From JAPLXD01 sp041661585 (lineage in GTDB: Bacteria; Patescibacteriota; Minisyncoccia; Moranbacterales; UBA11712): DNA of 35,192 nucleotides. The notes beneath the pieces are model-generated. The model had not been told where the DNA came from, did no database searches, and saw only the letters and a list, made by a program, of their open reading frames with translations. A program made the position numbers and the translations under genes. The stretch is taken from positions 1 through 35,192 of the forward strand of contig JBAZUC010000002.1 of the NCBI GenBank assembly GCA_041661585.1, read 5' to 3'. How positions within the stretch are numbered: position 1 is the first letter of the stretch; each line of letters opens with the position of its first letter. Shown here piece by piece: positions 30,751 to 35,192 of the stretch.

Positions 30751-30867
30751 TTTATACATTACACATAATGCATTATACTAGCAGTATGAACTCCGTTAGA
30801 AAATCGGGGAAATATGAGTAATTATTTTTAAGTCGACTAAAGCATTGAAAAAACATTTTTCTAACGG
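30751..30867 (+). promoter_or_regulatory. tsaD promoter and hairpin-forming leader
   Basis: TTTATA (30751-30756) and TATACT (30774-30779) are 17 bases apart. A 12-bp palindrome, ATAATGCATTAT (30765-30776), overlaps the -10. Downstream, CCGTTAGAAAA (30793-30803) is the perfect complement of TTTTCTAACGG (30857-30867), the last arm ending one base before the GTG start. Folding would bury the start codon region, so translation may be controlled. Confidence 0.45.
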
Positions 30868-30868
30868 G

Positions 30869-31951
30869 GTGAATATCCTTGCTATTGAAACTTCCTGCGA
30901 TGAAACAGCGGTTGCTCTGATCGAAGCGAAAGCCAATAGTTTTGAAGTTATCGAAGATCTGGTTTCTTCGCAGATCAAAGTGCACGCGCCGTTTGGCGGA
31001 GTCGTGCCGAATTTGGCCGCCCGTGAACATCTCAAAAATCTACCGCTGATGCTGAAAAAAACAATCAAAAAGCGCAAACTCACTTCAAGAGATATTGATC
31101 TGATCGCTGTCACTGAAGGTCCGGGACTCATTCCGGCGCTGCTCATAGGCACCAATTCCGCAAAAGCTCTCGCCTACGCGTGGAAAAAACCGCTGGTCGG
31201 CGTGCACCATATTGCGGGACATATCTATGCCAACTTTGTTGGCGAAAATTCCAATCCTGAATTCCCAATCCTCGCTCTCATTGTTTCCGGCGGGCATACC
31301 CAGCTCATTTTGATGAAAAAGCATCTTGATTTCAAAATTGTCGGCGAAACTTTGGATGACGCGGCCGGAGAAGCTTTTGACAAGGTGGCAAGAATATTGG
31401 GATTAGGATATCCCGGAGGACCGGCCGTCGCCGCTCTCGCGGCGAAATTTTCAATTTTCAATTTTCAATTTTCAAACAAATCCAAATTTCTAAATTTGAA
31501 ATTCTCTTTACCTAGGCCAATGATTAACTCTGGAATCTTAAACTTCTCTTTCTCCGGATTAAAAACAGCCGTGTTGTATATAGTCCGAGACAATCCTAAA
31601 ATATTAAAAAGTAAAGAATTAAAAGCCGCTCTTTGCGCCGAATTCCAGCAAGCCGTGATTGATGTGCTTGTCGGAAAAACATTGAAAGCCGCGAAAAAAT
31701 ACAAGCCTAAATCTATTCTCCTTGGCGGAGGAGTATCGGCCAACAAAGAATTGCGCGCGCAACTCGGTGAAGCGATAAAAAAAAGTTTTCCAAATACAAA
31801 ATACCATTTGCCAGATACCAGATACTCGCTAGACAACGCCGCAATGATCGCCGTCGCCGGATATTTTCAATATAAATTGGCAAAAAATGAAAAGAAGTTT
31901 GAAAACAATTGGAAGAATCTCGAAGCTGACGCAGGCCTTAAGCTAAAGTAA
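30869..31951 (+). CDS. tsaD: tRNA N6-adenosine threonylcarbamoyltransferase TsaD
   Basis: TsaD makes the universal t6A37 modification of ANN-decoding tRNAs with TsaB and TsaE. Motifs: NILAIETSCDETAVAL at the N-terminus, the metal-binding HIAGHIYANF (about residues 112-121), SGGHTQLILM, GEAFDKVARILGLGYPGGP, FSFSGLKTAVL, GGGVSANKELRAQL and YSLDNAAMIAVAG. The start GTG at 30869 gives MNILAIET; a TTG at 30845 would add eight residues. The 360-residue length is longer than typical because of an insertion after GGPAVAALAAKF: four AATTTTC heptamers give SIFNFQFSNKSKFLNLKF before LPRPM. The stop overlaps the next ATG by one base (TAATG). Confidence 0.95.
   Translation: MNILAIETSCDETAVALIEAKANSFEVIEDLVSSQIKVHAPFGGVVPNLAAREHLKNLPLMLKKTIKKRKLTSRDIDLIAVTEGPGLIPALLIGTNSAKALAYAWKKPLVGVHHIAGHIYANFVGENSNPEFPILALIVSGGHTQLILMKKHLDFKIVGETLDDAAGEAFDKVARILGLGYPGGPAVAALAAKFSIFNFQFSNKSKFLNLKFSLPRPMINSGILNFSFSGLKTAVLYIVRDNPKILKSKELKAALCAEFQQAVIDVLVGKTLKAAKKYKPKSILLGGGVSANKELRAQLGEAIKKSFPNTKYHLPDTRYSLDNAAMIAVAGYFQYKLAKNEKKFENNWKNLEADAGLKLK
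31446..31473 (+). repeat. Tandem heptamer (AATTTTC)x4 inside tsaD
   Basis: Four exact copies of AATTTTC run in a row within the coding sequence. They encode the low-complexity FSIFNFQFS. The unit is not a multiple of three, yet the full insertion keeps the frame. Similar AT-rich repeats occur between genes in some CPR genomes. Confidence 0.85.
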
Positions 31952-32556
31952 TGAAAAATATCATCAAAATTTTCTTTCTCGCCGTTGTTTCTGTTGCGCT
32001 TGTGATTGTCATTGAGCAGCTGATTGCCGCAATGGTCAGCGCTTTTTGGCAAAGAGAGATCGTCCTCGAGTCATATATGCATTTCACCTGGTTTCTCGCC
32101 TTTTCCGCCGCCATCGAGGAAATTTCAAAATATTGGGCCATATATTTTGTAATAAGAAAAAATTTTGGCCTGCAAAAAATTCGCCTTGTCCTTGCCTCTT
32201 TCTTTTTGGGTACCCTATGGGGAGTTCTCGAAATTGGATTGGTTCTTGTTTCCGATCAAAAGGTTTTTTCCGCATTCCAATCGGGCGACATGGAGATCAT
32301 ATTTTCTTTCACCACCGTTATCGCGCTTCATGCTCTCACCGCCTATCTCATGGGAATATTCATTTCCGCCGAAACATTCTCCGGCCGGCTGAAACACTTG
32401 AAAATCATCTTTTTCCCTGTGCTTATCCACCTGCTTTTCAATTTTCTTGTCATTCAAAAAAGCGGCTTTACGAACTATCTTATCGTTTTTTCACTGGCCG
32501 CATTTTTCTTGATCGGAACATCAATTTTGGCTCTCAACTCCAAAAGGCTTGCCTAA
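31951..32556 (+). CDS. PrsW/CPBP-like membrane protease
   Basis: The 201-residue protein has about six membrane helices. It shows the four PrsW/CPBP-type motifs in order: EEISKY (about residues 56-61), a GVLEIGL segment with Glu (about 91), a His in ALHALTAYL (about 129-131), and HLLFNFL (about 168-174). These residues form the glutamate/histidine site of intramembrane proteases that cleave anti-sigma factors or process peptides. The ATG overlaps the tsaD stop by one base, so they are translationally coupled. Hsp20 begins 57 bases downstream, and the window has an ECF sigma factor, so a role in stress signalling is possible but unproven. Confidence 0.75.
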   Translation: MKNIIKIFFLAVVSVALVIVIEQLIAAMVSAFWQREIVLESYMHFTWFLAFSAAIEEISKYWAIYFVIRKNFGLQKIRLVLASFFLGTLWGVLEIGLVLVSDQKVFSAFQSGDMEIIFSFTTVIALHALTAYLMGIFISAETFSGRLKHLKIIFFPVLIHLLFNFLVIQKSGFTNYLIVFSLAAFFLIGTSILALNSKRLA

Positions 32557-32577
32557 TTGTGAAACTGGATATATACT
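32549..32577 (+). promoter_or_regulatory. Predicted promoter for hsp20
   Basis: TTGCCT (32549-32554, inside the end of the PrsW-like gene) and TATACT (32572-32577) are 17 bases apart. The predicted leader is about 30 bases. No CIRCE-type repeat is seen. Confidence 0.4.
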
Positions 32578-32613
32578 GAAAACAGCAAAAATCATTAGTA
32601 TTGACAAAAAACT

Positions 32614-33177
32614 ATGAAAGAAAAAAAATCATTTTTCGAACGGCTCACTGGATCAAGAAATGTTCCGGAGAGAGAAGTATATAGCCAACAAAATCCGTCT
32701 TTCAACTATCAAGCCCAGCCTCCGATTCAGCCCCAAATGGGAGGGCACGCGATCCAGCCGCAAGCCAGCTTGCAGGATGATTATGCCGTTGAACCAACCG
32801 CGCCAAGCGCCCCCGCCGAGCAAGACGAGAATTGGGCGGGCGACTCGGAAGGTCAGCTCACGATCGATGTCTATCAGACCGACAACGAAATCGTGATCAA
32901 ATCAACGATTGCCGGCGTGAAGCCGGAGGACCTGGATGTGACGATCAACAACGATATGGTGACCATCCGCGGCGACCGAAAGAACGAAGAAGTGGTTGAA
33001 AGCGAAAACTACTATTATCAGGAATGCTACTGGGGAACCTTTTCCCGCTCGGTCATTTTGCCCGTCGAAGTCATCGCCGACAAAGCCGAAGCCGCCATGA
33101 AAAACGGAATTCTCACTATCCGACTCCTCAAATCCGACACGACCAAGAGTAAAAAGATCCAAGTGAGAGGATTTTAA
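32614..33177 (+). CDS. Small heat shock protein (Hsp20/alpha-crystallin)
   Basis: The 187-residue protein has an N-terminal Pro/Gln-rich region (about residues 1-85: QAQPPIQPQMGGHAIQPQAS) and an alpha-crystallin domain (about 90-180). The domain reads LTIDVYQTDNEIVIKSTIAG, VKPEDLDVTINNDMVTIRGD, YYYQECYWGTFSRSVILPVE and MKNGILTIRLLKSD. The GILTI motif near residue 168 is the conserved A-x-x-x-n-G-v-L-x-I signature. These chaperones hold unfolded proteins without ATP. It has its own predicted promoter and a strong terminator. The absence of a C-terminal I-x-I motif after KKIQVRGF is not unusual but may affect oligomer size. Confidence 0.95.
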   Translation: MKEKKSFFERLTGSRNVPEREVYSQQNPSFNYQAQPPIQPQMGGHAIQPQASLQDDYAVEPTAPSAPAEQDENWAGDSEGQLTIDVYQTDNEIVIKSTIAGVKPEDLDVTINNDMVTIRGDRKNEEVVESENYYYQECYWGTFSRSVILPVEVIADKAEAAMKNGILTIRLLKSDTTKSKKIQVRGF

Positions 33178-33200
33178 GCGAAAAACAGACAATATATAGC

Positions 33201-33230
33201 AGGAGCCCCGACTGGTCGGGGCTCCTTTTT
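33201..33230 (+). terminator. Strong intrinsic terminator after hsp20
   Basis: AGGAGCCCCGAC (33201-33212) and GTCGGGGCTCCT (33215-33226) form a twelve-pair stem around TG, followed by five Ts. Between it and the purB start (33231-33353) I see only a G-rich stretch near 33275-33300 (GGGGAGGACCAGGTCAGGAGG) and no recognised riboswitch. Confidence 0.9.
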
Positions 33231-33353
33231 GTTTCCCTTGCAATTTTTCCCCATTTTCCTTACATTATATGCACGGGGAGGACCAGGTCAGGAGGCTTGG
33301 TTTTTCTGTTGCTTTGAAAAATCAACAAAAAAATCTGATTGGAGGATAATGCC

Positions 33354-34652
33354 ATGATCGGAAGATACACACGAAAAAAAATGCGCCGGATATGGTCAGA
33401 CGAGAATAGATTTTTTCTTTGGCTTCAGGTGGAGCTGGCGGTACTTAGAGCCAGAATACAACTGGGGGAAATTGAAGGAAGAATCCCTCAAAATCTCGAA
33501 ACCCAAATACAAATTGATCCGCAAGAGATCAATCGGATCGAAAGCGAAGTCACGAAACACGATGTCCTTGCCTTTCTTAATCACATCAATCCCCAATTTC
33601 CCGAGTATCTTCGTCCTTGGTTGCACAGAGGCATGACAAGCTATGATGTGGTTGATACAGCCCTGATGCTTTCCATGAGAGAGTCTTTGCAGCTCATTCT
33701 CGAAAAATTAGATCGGCTGCTGGAGGTGATCAAAAACCGGGCTTTCGAACACAAGTATTCTGCCAAAGTCGGACGGACGCACGGCGTTCACGCTGAACCA
33801 ATCACGCAAGGAGTTGAATTCGCAAATTGGTACGAAGAGCTCCGGCGTCAAAAAACACGGCTGGAACAGGCACTCGAAACCGTGTCCGTCGGCAAGATCA
33901 GCGGAGCAGTAGGAATGTATACCCTGCCCCCGGACGTGGAAACATTGGCTCTTCGAGCACTGCATTTGGAACCAGTGATTGCCACACAGATCATTGCCCG
34001 GGACATCATCACTGAAGTGCTCGGAGCCTTGGCTAATGTTGCAGCGACTATCGGAAAAATATCGCTGAACATCAGGCTAGCCGCACGGACAGAAATCCAG
34101 GAAATTATGGAATTTTTTGACGCCAATCAAAAAGGTTCTTCCGCCATGCCGCACAAGAAAAATCCGATCGGACCTGAAAATCTGTGCGGGTTGATGCGGC
34201 AAGTCGTCGCGAACCATTCCATAGCCGCGGAAAATCAAGCTAACTGTTGGGAACAACGCAGCCTTGATAACTCCGGCATAGAAAGAGTGATAATCCCAGA
34301 CAGCATGGCTTTGGTCGACTACGCCTTAGCTCGGCTCACCAGCATTATTGAAAAAATGCTGATATTTCCGGAAAACATGTTGCGCAATCTGAATTTGATG
34401 CAAGGATTGGTTTATTCGCAGAATGTCATGATGCTGGTCGCTGAAAAAAGCGGCCTGCCGCGCGAAACTGCTCACACCCTTGTGAAAAACGTCGCGGTCA
34501 AATGCTGGGAAACCAGATCAGATTTTCCAACGGCGCTTCGCGAAGATCCGGACATCTGCAAATATGTGACACCAGAGGAACTTTCTTGCTGCTTTGATTT
34601 GAACAGCAAGTTGAAGTATGTCGATTTTATCTTCAAGATAGTCTTTGGATAA
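33354..34652 (+). CDS. purB: Adenylosuccinate lyase
   Basis: PurB splits SAICAR to AICAR and adenylosuccinate to AMP, releasing fumarate. The 432-residue protein starts MIGRYTRKKMRRIWSDENRF. Conserved motifs are TKHDVLAFL (about residue 69), MTSYDVVDTAL, KVGRTHGVHAEPITQG with the catalytic His (about 142-157), and the fumarase-superfamily signature GSSAMPHKKNPIGPEN (about 262-277). The start at 33354 is fixed by GGAGG eight bases upstream; a TTG at 33339 would cover it. Codon use is more GC-rich than in recG or tsaD. The purE-like gene follows after 45 bases, also with GGAGG. CPR genomes often lack purine synthesis, so this pair may be transferred or serve salvage. Confidence 0.95.
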   Translation: MIGRYTRKKMRRIWSDENRFFLWLQVELAVLRARIQLGEIEGRIPQNLETQIQIDPQEINRIESEVTKHDVLAFLNHINPQFPEYLRPWLHRGMTSYDVVDTALMLSMRESLQLILEKLDRLLEVIKNRAFEHKYSAKVGRTHGVHAEPITQGVEFANWYEELRRQKTRLEQALETVSVGKISGAVGMYTLPPDVETLALRALHLEPVIATQIIARDIITEVLGALANVAATIGKISLNIRLAARTEIQEIMEFFDANQKGSSAMPHKKNPIGPENLCGLMRQVVANHSIAAENQANCWEQRSLDNSGIERVIIPDSMALVDYALARLTSIIEKMLIFPENMLRNLNLMQGLVYSQNVMMLVAEKSGLPRETAHTLVKNVAVKCWETRSDFPTALREDPDICKYVTPEELSCCFDLNSKLKYVDFIFKIVFG

Positions 34653-34697
34653 TAACCCCAGCCCTGCGCAAAGCGGGCGGAAAAAGGAGGAGAAAAA

Positions 34698-35192
34698 ATG
34701 GCGGCAGCGAAAGAACCACTCAAACGCAGGATTGGAATAATGGTTGGATCGGACAGCGATCTCCCACAGTGCCTGCCGGGTCTCTTGCTTCTTCAAGAAG
34801 CAGAGATCAAAGGATTGGCACGGGTGAACGCAATTATCACGAGCAGTATTCACCGTAATACCGAGGAAGTTCTGCTCGGCCTCCGCACCTTGACGCAAGG
34901 AAAGGGACAAAAACCTGTTGACCGCGTGAATGTCTGGATCATCGGCGCCGGCTGCGCCAATCATCTCACCGGCACTTGCGATGCCTACCTGCGGCATTAT
35001 ATGAAAAACGACCTCGTACCCGTAATCGGCGTCGCATTCGAAAACAATGATCCCGACAAGACCCTCGCTGCTATCTTGAGTATCGAGGCCGTCCCGGGCA
35101 CCCAAGTTATTTTCGACCGCAATCGCCATGTCGGCGGAATGGGTTTCGTCAACGCCTGCCACGATGCCGTTCACGGGTATTTCCCAAGGTTG
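34698..35192 (+). CDS. purE: PurE-like N5-carboxyaminoimidazole ribonucleotide mutase, 3' end cut by window edge
   Basis: At least 165 residues are visible. The signature GIMVGSDSDLPQCLPGL (about residues 13-29) is the PurE motif. SSIHRNTEEVL (about 50-60) matches SAHRTPE with its catalytic His. VWIIGAGCANHLTGTCDAYL matches the GAGGAAHLPG loop, with changes (Cys for Gly/Ala, Asn for Ala, Thr for Pro). The loop between VNAIITSS and the glycine loop is longer than usual, so it is a divergent member. It may use AIR carboxylase chemistry or be a recruited paralogue. AAGGAGG lies seven bases before the ATG. It follows purB by 45 bases, in one operon. Confidence 0.85.
   Translation, partial: MAAAKEPLKRRIGIMVGSDSDLPQCLPGLLLLQEAEIKGLARVNAIITSSIHRNTEEVLLGLRTLTQGKGQKPVDRVNVWIIGAGCANHLTGTCDAYLRHYMKNDLVPVIGVAFENNDPDKTLAAILSIEAVPGTQVIFDRNRHVGGMGFVNACHDAVHGYFPRL

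Noticed and set aside
33231..33353. Purine or PRPP riboswitch before purB
   Set aside because: The G-rich leader lacks the conserved junction motifs of these riboswitches that I can recognise.

Overview
The window looks like a metagenome-derived scaffold from a Patescibacteria (CPR) bacterium, probably Parcubacteria-like. This is an inference from style, not a phylogenetic result. The signs are a free-standing LAGLIDADG gene beside tRNA genes, many small exported proteins with DUF5666-like folds, SNARE/VTT and PrsW-like membrane proteins, and dispersed CPR-type palindromes. The genetic code is standard (TGA is used as stop). A run of ten Ns inside recG marks a scaffold join. Most genes have no Shine-Dalgarno motif, and at least two predicted promoters place the transcript start on or within a few bases of the start codon.

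Layout. 1-4.1 kb: the start of a pilM-like type IV pilus gene (minus strand, cut by the window edge), comF, a LAGLIDADG endonuclease, two tRNA-Ser genes, a small membrane protein and three tRNA-Arg-type genes, the last with a defective anticodon arm. 4.1-6.2 kb: recG, interrupted by the gap. 6.3-9.0 kb: an accessory island with three unrecognised minus-strand genes that have textbook Shine-Dalgarno sites, two hairpin-rich non-coding stretches and an IS30-family element. 9.1-9.5 kb: a cupin protein. 9.5-15.3 kb: an eight-gene minus-strand operon of small envelope proteins leading into a MacA/MacB-like tripartite ABC system. 15.5-16.6 kb: a DUF5666-like protein and a VTT membrane protein on the plus strand.

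16.6-25.1 kb: a compact minus-strand run of MarR regulator, second MacA/MacB-like set, GH130 enzyme, two-domain GT4 glycosyltransferase, and a DrrA/DrrB-like ABC exporter. The spacing suggests that the last four genes form one glycan-related unit. 25.3-30.5 kb: an ECF sigma factor, 3-methyladenine DNA glycosylase (its start codon lies in a palindromic repeat), a GT4 glycosyltransferase, an alpha/beta hydrolase, a GT39-like membrane glycosyltransferase and HU. 30.6-33.2 kb: tRNA-Glu, tsaD (with an in-frame low-complexity insertion), a PrsW-like protease and Hsp20. 33.3-35.2 kb: purB and a divergent purE, both with strong Shine-Dalgarno sites unlike most of the window.

Best leads: (1) the tRNA-Arg set, in which a GCG anticodon replaces the usual ACG and the apparent UCG partner has a six-base anticodon loop; (2) a multi-stem, GNRA-containing candidate structured RNA at 7081-7263; (3) a terminator-like hairpin inside the pilM leader; (4) the GH130-GT4-ABC operon; (5) the split between genes without Shine-Dalgarno sites and apparently acquired genes that have them. 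All structure, promoter and function calls are by eye and no searches were run.
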